Shown: positions 18,110 through 26,320 of the stretch, in pieces
Layout of the letters: each line of letters starts with the position of its first letter
Numbering within the stretch: the stretch's first letter is position 1
From: DATAXP01 sp963708675
GTDB lineage: Bacteria > Planctomycetota > Planctomycetia > Pirellulales > PNKZ01
NCBI GenBank assembly: GCA_963708675.1
Contig: CAVPTO010000003.1
Span: 5,022,001-5,086,000, forward strand
Reading direction: 5' to 3'
DNA: 64,000 bases
Made by a program: the position numbers and the translations under genes
Notes under the pieces: generated by a model
Database searches by the model: none
The model's input: only the letters and a program-made list of their open reading frames with translations
What the model was told of the DNA's origin: nothing

Positions 18110-19117
18110 CTACCGCTTCCTGCCTTCGACGACGCTCACCTCGGTCGAGGTGGGCACGATTTGCGCGAGCGTGAATCCGGCCTGTTCGTACAACTGCCGG
18201 TACTCGTCCGCGGTGCGCTCTTTGCCGCCGGGGATGAGCATCATGTTGATGTCCAGAAACTTGCCCATGAACGGCCCGTTGCCGGGCGGAATGACGCTTT
18301 CGATCACGAGCAGCTTGCTGTGGGCATCCATCGCGCGATGGCAACAGCGCAAGATCGTCAACGACTGCTCGTCGTTCCAATCGTGAATGATGTGTCGCAT
18401 GAAATAGGCGTCGGCGCCGCTTGGGACCGATTCGAAGAAGCTGCCGCTCACGAGGTCGCAACGATCCAAAACACCTGCCGCCTCGAAGTTCGGCCTGGCA
18501 CGCTCGATCACCTGCGGAAGGTCGAACAGCATGCCGCGCATTTTGGGATAGCGAAGCAGAATGCCAATCAACGTGGTGCCGTTGCCGCCACCAATGTCGG
18601 CCAGCACCTTGATCTGCGAAAAGTCGTAGGCTTCGAGCACGGCGTTCGTCTCGCGGCCATGGATGCCCGTCATCGCGCGATCGAAGACCTGCCCCTTCTC
18701 GGGATGCTTCGACAGGAAATCGAAGATCGGCATTCCGTATAGCCGCTCGAATGCGTTTTCGCCCGTGTGAAGAATCTCAGCGATCTCGCCCCACGCGCGG
18801 TGATGTTCTTCGCCCATCATGATCGCGATCCAGCGCTGCGACTGTTCTGAGTCGCTGCGAAGCAACTCGGCCATCGGCGTCAGCGAAAAGGTCTTGTCGG
18901 CGCCTTCGGCAAAGACTCCGACGCTCGCTAAAGCACGGAGCAGCCGGTAAAGTAGTTCGCTTCGAGTGTCGGTGCGTTTTGCGAGGTCGTCGACGCTTCG
19001 AGGACCATCTTTCAACAGGTCCGCGATTCCCAGCTTCGCCGCGGCATAGATCGCCTGCGACTTCCAAGTTCCCGTAATCATCTGGCTCAACTGAGCCGGC
19101 ATTGGCATGTCGGGCAT
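18110..19117 (-). CDS. O-methyltransferase (acetylserotonin O-methyltransferase-like)
   Basis: A 335-aa two-domain methyltransferase. The N-terminal winged-helix dimerisation domain (about 15-90) has LGIADLLKDGPRSVDDLA; the catalytic domain has motif I LADIGGGNGTTLIGILLRYP and the HIIHDWNDEQSL element bearing the catalytic histidine. The family methylates hydroxyl groups of small aromatic or polyketide-like molecules. Start ATG 19117 is supported by AAGGAG 6 nt upstream. It stands alone, with a palindromic element on each side; no biosynthetic cluster is seen around it. Confidence 0.93.
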   Translation of the reverse strand: MPDMPMPAQLSQMITGTWKSQAIYAAAKLGIADLLKDGPRSVDDLAKRTDTRSELLYRLLRALASVGVFAEGADKTFSLTPMAELLRSDSEQSQRWIAIMMGEEHHRAWGEIAEILHTGENAFERLYGMPIFDFLSKHPEKGQVFDRAMTGIHGRETNAVLEAYDFSQIKVLADIGGGNGTTLIGILLRYPKMRGMLFDLPQVIERARPNFEAAGVLDRCDLVSGSFFESVPSGADAYFMRHIIHDWNDEQSLTILRCCHRAMDAHSKLLVIESVIPPGNGPFMGKFLDINMMLIPGGKERTADEYRQLYEQAGFTLAQIVPTSTEVSVVEGRKR

Positions 19118-19164
19118 AAGGTCTCCTTGAGTGTGAGCGTATTCTAGTGCGCGACCGCAAAAAC

Positions 19165-19291
19165 TCCTCTCCCTTTGGGAGAGGGTGGCGGCGTAGCCGC
19201 CGGGTGAGGGCGGGTTGGAGTAGTGGGCGGTTAGCAATTCAACCCGCCCTCATCCGCCGCTGCGCGGCACCTTCTCCCGGAGGGAGAAGGG
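19165..19291. repeat. Palindrome-ended intergenic element (variant)
   Basis: About 127 bp. Both ends are self-complementary (CTCTCCCTTTGGGAGAG on the left, CTTCTCCCGGAGGGAGAAG on the right), with inner pairs GGCGGCGTAGCCGCC and AGGGCGGGTT/AACCCGCCCT. The plan, outer palindrome, inner hairpin and GGGTGAGGG box, is that of the elements at 21012-21153 and 25615-26494, though the sequence has diverged. It fills the gap between two minus-strand genes. Confidence 0.7.
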
Positions 19292-19299
19292 TTGAGGTT

Positions 19300-20640
19300 T
19301 CACGCCCCGCGCGGGGTCGCCCAGTGCTCGCGATACTCGCGCCGCACGAGGGCGTTGGCCTCGGCATCGCCGACGATCTGCTCGTTCATGGGATCGAACG
19401 TGAGCGACCGGCCGAGGCGTGTGGCGATGTTGCCAAGGTGACATAACGACGTCGAGAGATGCCCGGTCAGCGCGTCGGCGGTTAGCGGTGTGCCGTTGCG
19501 AATGGCGTCGCAGAAGTTGGCGACGTGCAGCACGTCGTTCTGCGCCATCGGTTTGATGTTGATTTCGATTGGCTTGCCGCGCTCGTTGACGACTTGAATC
19601 TTGCCGCGACGGCTGAGGAACATTTGCCCGTTGCTGCCGTAGAACTCGGCGCCGCTGTCGCAGTTGTACGGATAGTTGCTCGACCACAGGCGTTGCTCGT
19701 AGATGAGCATCCGCTTGTTGCCAGCCTTGCCGTCACTTGCCTTCCGATCACTGTCGTACTCGAACGTTACCTGCTGCGTGTCGGGAAACTCTTGATCGTC
19801 TTGCCACACGAACTTGCCGCCAACCGCAACAACGCGCGTCGGATGCGTATCGACGCCGAGACCCCAACGCGTGTAGTCGATGTCGTGCACGCCGTCGTTG
19901 CCCATGTCGCCCGTGCCGAAGTGATACCACCACGTCCATCGCTGGTGCACGCGGTTGGTGCGATACGGGATCATCGTCGCTGCGCCGACCCAGGTGTCGT
20001 AATCGAGGCCGGCCGGCGGATCGGTATCTTGCCCGCGACCAATCGTGCCGCGACGCTGGATGTTCCAACACTTGGCGACCATCACCGTGCCGATGATGTC
20101 GTCTCTCAGCAGCTTCATCGCATCGATCATCATCGGCGTACTGCGACATTGCGTGCCATGCTGCACGCAGACCTTATTACGCGCGGCCGCCTCGACGAGC
20201 AGTCGGCTCTCGCGGATGTTGTGCGAGATGGGCTTTTCGACGTAGACGTGTTTGCCGGCGTCGCAAGCCAGGATCGCCGCGATCGAATGCCAATGATCAG
20301 GCGTGGCAACGACGACGGCGTCGACACGCTTGTCGTCGAGGATGGTTCGCAGGTCACCGACCGCGCGGCTGGTGTCGAGGTTCAGCTTTTGCGCGGCCGA
20401 GTAGCGGCGCTGTTCGTCGACATCGCAGACGTAGGCGAGCTCGACGTTCGGCACGTCCTGAAACAGCTTGGCGTCGTGTGTGCCGCGCCCGCCGCAACCG
20501 ATGAGAGCGACAACAAGCTTATCGTCGAGCTTGTCGTCTTTCTTTTTACGCGCGGCATGAAGTGTGTTAGCGGTTGCCGCGACGGTGGCTGCGGCGGACG
20601 AAACCTTGAGAAACGTGCGACGATCAGTGTGATCGGTCAT
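19300..20640 (-). CDS. Gfo/Idh/MocA oxidoreductase with Tat signal
   Basis: A 446-aa protein. Tat signal DRRTFLKVSSAAATVAATA, then the Rossmann motif LVVALIGCGGRGTHDAKLF and the family hallmark HVYVEKPISHN. The C-terminal domain holds the GDMGNDGVHDIDYTRWGLG stretch typical of planctomycete exported MocA-like proteins. The family oxidises or rearranges sugars using bound NAD(P); export through Tat with the nucleotide prefolded is usual. Monocistronic; substrate unknown. Confidence 0.94.
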   Translation of the reverse strand: MTDHTDRRTFLKVSSAAATVAATANTLHAARKKKDDKLDDKLVVALIGCGGRGTHDAKLFQDVPNVELAYVCDVDEQRRYSAAQKLNLDTSRAVGDLRTILDDKRVDAVVVATPDHWHSIAAILACDAGKHVYVEKPISHNIRESRLLVEAAARNKVCVQHGTQCRSTPMMIDAMKLLRDDIIGTVMVAKCWNIQRRGTIGRGQDTDPPAGLDYDTWVGAATMIPYRTNRVHQRWTWWYHFGTGDMGNDGVHDIDYTRWGLGVDTHPTRVVAVGGKFVWQDDQEFPDTQQVTFEYDSDRKASDGKAGNKRMLIYEQRLWSSNYPYNCDSGAEFYGSNGQMFLSRRGKIQVVNERGKPIEINIKPMAQNDVLHVANFCDAIRNGTPLTADALTGHLSTSLCHLGNIATRLGRSLTFDPMNEQIVGDAEANALVRREYREHWATPRGA

Positions 20641-20740
20641 GGCGGGGTGCTCCTGGCGCGGGTTGCCATGAGGTTACGCCCGCCGGAGAACGCGTGTCAA
20701 CGATGCACACGCAACCTGAATGTCGCGTAGCCCGTCAGTT

Positions 20741-20829
20741 CTGTAGGGAACGCCCTCCGTGGCGTTCCGCGGAAGTGGCAATGGCGTCGCTCACGATTCA
20801 CGGAACGCCACGGAGGGCGTTCCCTACAG
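20741..20829. repeat. Perfect 29-bp inverted repeat (REP-like)
   Basis: Arms 20741-20769 and 20801-20829 are exact complements; each includes GTAGGGAACGCCCTCCGTGG or its complement, separated by 31 nt. It is the largest perfect palindrome seen here and lies in the 537-nt gap 20641-21177, which has no gene but four different repeats. Confidence 0.85.
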
Positions 20830-20865
20830 GGCGAGACAAGAGAAGAAACCTGCCATTTCGCGGAC

Positions 20866-20908
20866 AGTTATTGCGCACAAACCCGAGTCTATAGGGTGCG
20901 CAATAACT
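20866..20908. repeat. Dispersed 43-bp hairpin repeat, copy 1
   Basis: AGTTATTGCGC and its exact complement GCGCAATAACT form an 11-bp stem around a 21-nt loop containing CCCGAGTCTATAGGGT. A second copy with the same stem and nearly the same loop lies at 51080-51123, 30 kb away. Confidence 0.8.
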
Positions 20909-20941
20909 CGCGACTGTTTTCATTTTCTCGAACGCGCCATC

Positions 20942-20969
20942 AAGCCCACGGACGGCCGTCCGTGGGCTT
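20942..20969. repeat. Perfect 28-bp palindrome
   Basis: The 28 bases from AAGCCCACGG to CCGTGGGCTT read identically on both strands, with no loop bases. It belongs to the GCCCAC/GTGGGC class of hairpins also seen at 22978-22998. Confidence 0.75.
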
Positions 20970-21011
20970 CGCGCAGAGCGCGGAGATCGAACCGACAGGA
21001 GCATGACTTGT

Positions 21012-21153
21012 ACCCTCTCCCCTTGCGGGAGAGGGTGGTTCGCCGAAGGCGGACCGGGTGAGGGGCGAGGCGAGTACACGCTTCACTACCCCTCACCCCA
21101 GCCCTCTCCCACAAGGGGAGAGGGAGCTACTGACTCGTCGTTCGATGAGTAAC
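21012..21153. repeat. Complete palindrome-ended element without gene (MITE-like)
   Basis: About 142 bp. Left end: ACCCTCTCCCCTTGCGGGAG continuing to a TTCGCCGAAGGCGGACC hairpin and GGGTGAGGGG. Right end: CCCCTCACCCC then CTCTCCCACAAGGGGAGAG. The ends are inverted copies of each other, and match the ends of the DUF559 elements at 25615-26494. Only about 23 nt lie between the inner boxes. The right two thirds recur at 12571-12672. Confidence 0.8.
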
Positions 21154-21177
21154 CTAAAAATCAAAATGGCAATCGCG

Positions 21178-22836
21178 CTATCGCGTCGCTGCTTGCTCGG
21201 CGTAGAAGAACGCCGACAACTCTTGCGCTAACTTCACGCCGAGCGTCTTGCTTCGCAACTCGACGCGAAGCTGGTGGTTGCCACTCTCGGCAGCGCGGGC
21301 GGTCACGATGTAGTGAGCCTCGCCACCGACGGAGACGGCCGACGGTTTCAGGCGAATCGAGTGCTCGCTCAGCTCAGCCGAGCTGTCTTCGGCGCCCACC
21401 GGTGTCAGGCCGTCGGAGAAGATGCCGAGAAGTTCGAGGTCGTCGGCGATCGTGGTTCCGCGGTTGCGGATGGTGATGACGTATTCGGTCGGCGTGCCCA
21501 CCGGAACCGGGCCCGAAGCGCCGGCCACTTCGAGCTGCATCGCGGCAACCGGAATGACTTGGACAGCGGTCGAGGTCTCGCTCGTCAAATCGCCGGTGGC
21601 CGTGGCGAGTGCGTCGATCATCACGTCGCCGGGCTTCGACAACTTGCAACGCGCGGTGAGCACCTGCTCGGCGCCGGCAGCAAGCTCGCCGATACGCCAA
21701 ACGATTTCGTGCTTCTTCGTCGTCGGACCACCGTTGTGGCTGGCCGTGAGGAACTCGGCGCCGTCGGGAAGCAGCATCGAGATGTGAACGTTCTGAGCCG
21801 GTGCATCGCCGGGGTTGCGAACTCGCACCTCGCACGGCACGACCGCGCCGGTGTAGTGCGCCTTGGGCGTCGTGAGCGCGATGTCCAAACCTGGACGGCG
21901 GACCCACACATCTTTCGTGGCGGCCGCTTGCAAGCCCGAGGCTCCGCTGACTTCGGCCTCGATCGACAGCTTGCCCGCATGATTAGCAGCGACCTCAAGC
22001 TCGAGCGTCGTGGTGGCGCCGGCTTTGAGTGTTCCGACTTGATACGTCGAGGCGGCAGCGTCCTCGGCCGACGGCAGACGCACGACCACTTGCTCGGCAT
22101 CGCCGGTGCCCGGGTTTTTCACCGTCAGGTGATACGCCTGGTGCTGACCGTAAAGCAGCTCGGTGGGTCCGGCGAGTTCGACGTCGAGCTTCGGTTCGTC
22201 GACTTCGAGGCTCGCATGGAGCGCCGGCTGCGGATGCGTCCACGTGACGTCGAGCGCGACGGGCAAGCTTTTGCGCGGCGTGACGACGAGGTTCAGCTCG
22301 TGCTCGCCGAACGGTTCGACCTTTTCGAACTTCCACAGGCAGCCGGCAGCGCCCTCGGTGATGGCCGTCGAGCCGTTCGTGGCGCGGGCTTGTGTGATCT
22401 CGGCGCCTTGGCCGGCGGCGATGGCGACGATGAGTTCACTGATGGCCGACGGGCCGGAGTTTTCGAGCTTGAGAACGTAGACCGCTTCCTTGCCGATGCT
22501 GGCGCGTTTGGGGCCAGTCATCGACACGGCGAGGCTCGGCGTGGTGTGCGAGACGCGAACGCCGCGATCGGCGGCAGGCGCCGCAGGCGGCGACGCGGTT
22601 GCTTGCTGACGCGAACTGGTCGCCGGAGCGGCGGGAGTTGTGACCGTTGGCGTTTTGGCAGCGACCTGCGGCGAAGTCTTGGTGACAGCAGCCTCGGTCG
22701 CGGGAGCGTCGGTCGCGACGGCTTCGCTACGCGAGGGGCGACGGGCGACGCGGATGCTCGGGCTGAGGTCTTCGGCTCGAACCGAACTTGTGAGAATCGT
22801 CGCGGCAATGGCCGCATATCGAATGACGTGTCGCAT
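21178..22836 (-). CDS. Exported DUF11-repeat surface protein
   Basis: A 552-aa exported protein. Signal peptide about 1-21, an Ala/Pro/Thr-rich linker (about 35-90), then four or so immunoglobulin-like DUF11/CARDB-type repeats with the recurring pattern VLKLENSGPSAISELIVAIA, YHLTVKNPGTGDAEQVVVRL, CEVRVRNPGDAPAQNVHISM and YVITIRNRGTTIADDLELLG. Such repeats make cell-surface or matrix proteins. No sorting motif or C-terminal anchor seen. It stands alone between repeat-rich gaps. Confidence 0.88.
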   Translation of the reverse strand: MRHVIRYAAIAATILTSSVRAEDLSPSIRVARRPSRSEAVATDAPATEAAVTKTSPQVAAKTPTVTTPAAPATSSRQQATASPPAAPAADRGVRVSHTTPSLAVSMTGPKRASIGKEAVYVLKLENSGPSAISELIVAIAAGQGAEITQARATNGSTAITEGAAGCLWKFEKVEPFGEHELNLVVTPRKSLPVALDVTWTHPQPALHASLEVDEPKLDVELAGPTELLYGQHQAYHLTVKNPGTGDAEQVVVRLPSAEDAAASTYQVGTLKAGATTTLELEVAANHAGKLSIEAEVSGASGLQAAATKDVWVRRPGLDIALTTPKAHYTGAVVPCEVRVRNPGDAPAQNVHISMLLPDGAEFLTASHNGGPTTKKHEIVWRIGELAAGAEQVLTARCKLSKPGDVMIDALATATGDLTSETSTAVQVIPVAAMQLEVAGASGPVPVGTPTEYVITIRNRGTTIADDLELLGIFSDGLTPVGAEDSSAELSEHSIRLKPSAVSVGGEAHYIVTARAAESGNHQLRVELRSKTLGVKLAQELSAFFYAEQAATR

Positions 22837-22977
22837 GCGTCGAACCCCTCAGGTCGGAGATTGGTGTAATGAAGGTATCGACTGTGACGGTTGATCGAAC
22901 TGTAGTTGTGAAGTGTGGGGTGTTATGGAGCGCGTAGGTTACGCAGGTTTACGTAGCAGCGTCGCTAGCGATGCAGA

Positions 22978-22998
22978 CCCACGGCCGCAGGCCGTGGG
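22978..22998. repeat. GC hairpin upstream of YwqK-type gene
   Basis: Perfect 9-bp stem CCCACGGCC/GGCCGTGGG with a GCA loop in the 22837-23133 gap between divergent genes. Same class as 9997-10018 and 20942-20969. Nothing else recognisable is in this gap. Confidence 0.6.
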
Positions 22999-23133
22999 CT
23001 TGGAGATGTTCGTCTGGACTAATTTCCAGAATTCTCTTACATATGCCGCCCCGCACGATCCGATAAACGGGGTGACTTTTAACGCTTTTACTGTTTATGC
23101 GTTTTTGACGCTCGATTGAGGAGTTCTGGTGCC

Positions 23134-24339
23134 ATGGTAATTCGATTTGCTCGCCGCGGTCTGGTGGTGGTATGCGGAACTCTGCTTTCGATCGCGCCGG
23201 TGATGGCCGACGAGGGCGCTGCTCCGCAAACGTTTCAAGCTCCGGAGACGGCCGTCGACGCATCGTCGGTCGAAAACGACGGAGAACACACGGAAATCAT
23301 CCAAGAGCGTTATCCCAACGCCACGATCAAGATTGAACGCAGCGTGACGATGGACGCTGACGGCAACTACATCAACCACGGCCCGTGGGCTGGATGGGAC
23401 GAGCACGGTCGTCTCGTCGCCAAGGGCGAGTATCGTCGCAGCCTGCCGCATGGCCACTGGGTCAAGTTCAGCAAGGGTGGCGAAGGCACTCTCCTCTCGG
23501 GCGCTGTGCTCAAGGAATTCAGCGGACCGTTTGTGTCGGAAGCTGACTTCGACGGCGGACAACTGCACGGCACCTGGACGATCACCGACTCGAAGGACCG
23601 CAAGGTCTGTGAGATGTGCTTCGATCACGACGTGCAAACCGGCACGATGATCTGGTACTACCCGTCGGGCGCGAAGTCGTACGAAGCCGTCTACAAGGAT
23701 GGCAAGCTCGACGGCGTTTCGATCGAATATCACGCCGACGGCAAGGTCGCCGAGAAGGCCACGTATCTCGACGGCCGCAAGCTCGGCACCGAAGTCGAGT
23801 ACTACAGCCCGGGCAAGAAAAAGTCGGAACGTGCCTTCACCTACGCGGTCGCCAAGACCACGTACAGCTTCTTCGATTGCACGATGAAGGCTCTGCCGAT
23901 CAGCGACGCCAAGGACAAGCAAGCCCACGGCGCTTCGACTTGGTGGCACTCGAACGGTCAGAAGCAGCTCGAAGGCAACTACAAGAACAATGCGCCGGTC
24001 GGCACCTTCACATGGTGGTACGCCAACGGCCAAAAGCAAAGCGAAGGCTTGTACGTCGACGGTGTGCAGGACGGCCACTGGGTTCGCTGGCACGAGAACG
24101 GCCAGAAGCAGTGGGACGGCATGTATGCTCTCGGCGAGCGAGTTGGCAAGTGGCCTGAATGGAAGCCGGACGGCAAGGTCGTCGCCATCGAGGACTTCTC
24201 GACGGCGCAGATTGTCGACGGTTCATCGAAGGCCGCCCCGGTCGCCAAGACCGATGGCTCGAAGCCCGAACCGGACGCCACGTCGCCGGCCGCTCGCAGC
24301 GTCCGCGCTCCGTCGACTCCGACTCGCGCACGCCGCTAA
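23134..24339 (+). CDS. Exported YwqK/MORN-variant repeat protein, paralogue 1
   Basis: A 401-aa exported protein: signal peptide about 1-25, then beta-hairpin repeats of the MORN_2/YwqK type. They are clearest at the C terminus (WWHSNGQKQLEGNY, WWYANGQKQSEGLYVDG, RWHENGQKQWDGMY), each about 23 residues. ATG 23134 has an AGGAG site 10 nt upstream. Databases often label such proteins 'YwqK antitoxin', but the repeat alone does not show toxin-antitoxin function. The stop codon overlaps an ATG (TAATG) in the frame of the paralogue downstream, so the two form an operon. Confidence 0.88.
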   Translation: MVIRFARRGLVVVCGTLLSIAPVMADEGAAPQTFQAPETAVDASSVENDGEHTEIIQERYPNATIKIERSVTMDADGNYINHGPWAGWDEHGRLVAKGEYRRSLPHGHWVKFSKGGEGTLLSGAVLKEFSGPFVSEADFDGGQLHGTWTITDSKDRKVCEMCFDHDVQTGTMIWYYPSGAKSYEAVYKDGKLDGVSIEYHADGKVAEKATYLDGRKLGTEVEYYSPGKKKSERAFTYAVAKTTYSFFDCTMKALPISDAKDKQAHGASTWWHSNGQKQLEGNYKNNAPVGTFTWWYANGQKQSEGLYVDGVQDGHWVRWHENGQKQWDGMYALGERVGKWPEWKPDGKVVAIEDFSTAQIVDGSSKAAPVAKTDGSKPEPDATSPAARSVRAPSTPTRARR

Positions 24340-24395
24340 TGAACATACCGGCTCCGGCGCGGCGAACCTTCATCCCCTGTACTATTAGCACTGCC

Positions 24396-25607
24396 ATGAA
24401 TGCCCGCTCCAACGGTGAATCCTGGCAATCGCTGATCGCGTGGGTCGTGAAAGTCGTCGTCGCGCCGGTGCTGGTTCTTTTTCTCTTGCCCGCATCGCCG
24501 AAGGCCGCCGAGCCGACGGCAACGCAATCGGGCAGCAGCGTGACGATTCGAACCACCAGCGGTATCGAATCCCCTTCCGACACCGCCGAGCCGCAGATGC
24601 TCGCCGTGCCGGATCAGCCAAAGCCGATCAAGCCGGAACCACCGGCGCTTACGCCAACGTCTGCTTCGAAAGCCAAAGAAGCAACGGGCGGCGCCGCGAA
24701 CGCCAAGTCGGGTGAGGCGACACCTGCACCGACGACTGGTGGAACAGCGGCCGAAGCTTGGACGCATTGGGAAGGCGGCCGCCCTGTGTGGCGCGGCGCT
24801 TCACGCGACTCGAAACGTCAAGGCATCTGGACGCGTTGGTTCTATGCCGACGAAGGTCCGATGTTCGACGACGCATTGTTGACGGGCTTCGAACGCCCGT
24901 TCATGAGCAGCGCGACGTTCGTCGACGACGTACTCGAAGGCCCTTGCACGATCGTCGACGCCCGCCGACGCACGATCTGCGAACTCACGCTTCGCGGCGG
25001 CGAGTTGGAAGGCCCGGCGACTTGGTTCTACATCGACGGCAAGCAGCGCGTCGAAGCCAACTATCGCCAAGGCCTGCTCCACGGTCGACGCATCGAGTGG
25101 GACGGAGCGCATAAGTTACTGAACGACGACGAGTACGAGCGCGGCCGCAAACTCGGCCATCATCAGGAAAACTACACGAACGATCGCGTGTCGGTAGAAG
25201 GTCACTTCTATCTCCCCGGCGACGTGATGCACCAGTCATTCGATTGGTCGCAGGGGCGTCTGGATTCGACGCTCGTCACGACGATCGACAAGGATCAACG
25301 CACCGGCGTATGGACCTGGTGGCACGCCAACGGCCAAAAACAACTCGAAGGCCAATACGAAGACGACCGCCCGACCGGCGTGTTCTGTTGGTATTACTCG
25401 AACGCGCAGAAGCAATCGCAAGGCGCGTACGTCGACGGCAAACGCGACGGCGTGTGGACGACGTGGCACACGAACGGCCAAAAGGAAAGCGAAGGCCGTT
25501 ACTTCGCCGGCGAAAAAGCCAGCGACTGGCTCACATGGTCCGCCGAAGGCCTGCGGCAGAACGCCATTCCGCAGACCGCAAAGCCCCGCGGCAGCATGCT
25601 GCGTTGA
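24396..25607 (+). CDS. Exported YwqK/MORN-variant repeat protein, paralogue 2
   Basis: A 403-aa protein of the same plan and almost the same length as its upstream neighbour. The segment WVVKVVVAPVLVLFLLPASP acts as signal or anchor, a Pro/Ala/Thr-rich linker follows (about 55-115), then MORN-like repeats ending in WWHANGQKQLEGQY, WYYSNAQKQSQGAYVDG and TWHTNGQKESEGRY. Two starts are possible: ATG 24339, overlapping the previous stop, or ATG 24396, which gives a normal signal peptide and matches the length of paralogue 1. The second is preferred. Confidence 0.83.
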   Translation: MNARSNGESWQSLIAWVVKVVVAPVLVLFLLPASPKAAEPTATQSGSSVTIRTTSGIESPSDTAEPQMLAVPDQPKPIKPEPPALTPTSASKAKEATGGAANAKSGEATPAPTTGGTAAEAWTHWEGGRPVWRGASRDSKRQGIWTRWFYADEGPMFDDALLTGFERPFMSSATFVDDVLEGPCTIVDARRRTICELTLRGGELEGPATWFYIDGKQRVEANYRQGLLHGRRIEWDGAHKLLNDDEYERGRKLGHHQENYTNDRVSVEGHFYLPGDVMHQSFDWSQGRLDSTLVTTIDKDQRTGVWTWWHANGQKQLEGQYEDDRPTGVFCWYYSNAQKQSQGAYVDGKRDGVWTTWHTNGQKESEGRYFAGEKASDWLTWSAEGLRQNAIPQTAKPRGSMLR

Positions 25608-25614
25608 TTTTCCT

Positions 25615-25787
25615 CCCCTCGCCCCTTGCGCGAGAGGGGCCGGGGGTGAGGGGTCGTGCTAGGTGCGGCCCTCAACTTCGTTGAGCCTCTGGGCAACGCG
25701 CTTTGCCTCTCGCGACGACTGTACATGGTTCGCCCCCTCACCCGGTTCGCCTTTGGCGAACCACCCACTCCCGCGAAGGGGAGAGGG
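25615..25787 (-). repeat. Palindrome-ended element with internally deleted DUF559 gene, copy A
   Basis: About 173 bp with inverted ends: left CCCCTCGCCCCTTGCGCGAG...GGGTGAGGGG, right CCCCTCACCC...GGCGAACC...CTCCCGCGAAGGGGAGAG. On the minus strand it starts ATGTACAGTCG and ends LNEVEGRT-like codons before a stop, i.e. the first and last parts of a DUF559 gene without the middle; the frame is broken in this copy. Nearly the same sequence as copy C (26321-26494). Confidence 0.85.
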
Positions 25788-25830
25788 TTTCAGTTCACAC
25801 TCAGCACATGGATGCAACACTAATCTTCCT

Positions 25831-26278
25831 CCCCTCGCCCCTTGCGGGAGAGGGGTCGTGTTACGCTCGACCTTCAACCTCATTCAGCTTTCGCCAGAGA
25901 AGTTCCTCGACGGCGTCGCGATCTTCTTTCACTTCGTGATTCCACGCGCGCACGACTCGGAAGCCTTGTGCTTCGAGCCATGCCGTGCGCTTGGCGTCGT
26001 AATCTCTCGCTTCGTCCGTGGCGTGCTGTCCGCCGTCGAGTTCGAGAATCAACCGGCGATCAAAACAAACAAAGTCCGCGACGTAATTGCCAAGTGGTAC
26101 CTGACGGCGGAACTTGTATCCCGCGAAACGACGACTGCGTAGTGCCGCCCACATTAGGCGCTCAATTTCTGACAGATTCTTGCGCAGCGCTCGCGCACGA
26201 TCGAGAGGTTCGTTCATGGTTCGCCCCCTCACCCGGTTCGCCTTTGGCGAACCACCCTCTCCCGCGAAGGGGAGAGGG
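25831..26278 (-). mobile_element. Putative autonomous element carrying DUF559 nuclease, copy B
   Basis: About 448 bp with the same inverted palindromic ends as copies A and C, but with a complete 118-codon DUF559 gene between them. The left end begins CCCCTCGCCCCTTGCGGGAG and the right end finishes CTCTCCCGCGAAGGGGAGAG. It is spaced 43 nt from copy A and 42 nt from copy C; both spacers begin TTTCAGT and end in a CTAATCT-like string. This is inferred to be the parental form of the shorter copies. No transposase is present. Confidence 0.6.
25861..26217 (-). CDS. DUF559 endonuclease (Vsr-like PD-(D/E)XK fold)
   Basis: A 118-aa protein matching DUF559 across its full length: LRKNLSEIERLMWAALRSRR, GYKFRRQVPLGNYVADFV, LILELDGGQHA and QGFRVVRAWNHEV. 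The acidic residues in YVADF (Asp48) and LELDGGQH (Glu59, Asp61, His65) are the expected catalytic site of this very-short-patch-repair-like nuclease fold. ATG 26217 is chosen; a frame extension upstream would read into the palindromic repeat. The stop lies 30 nt from the opposite palindromic end, so the gene exactly fills the element. Its DNA target is unknown; action on the palindromic ends is only an inference. Confidence 0.9.
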   Translation of the reverse strand: MNEPLDRARALRKNLSEIERLMWAALRSRRFAGYKFRRQVPLGNYVADFVCFDRRLILELDGGQHATDEARDYDAKRTAWLEAQGFRVVRAWNHEVKEDRDAVEELLWRKLNEVEGRA

Positions 26279-26320
26279 TTTCAGTCGCGGCCCCGGACAC
26301 AATGATCACGAAGCTAATCT

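Noticed and set aside
21274..22869. 531-codon open frame on the plus strand
   Set aside because: Antisense of the DUF11-repeat protein, which has a signal peptide and clear repeats.
23134..25607. Toxin-antitoxin system from the YwqK antitoxin label
   Set aside because: The proteins are exported and have no toxin neighbour; the repeat alone is not evidence for toxin neutralisation.
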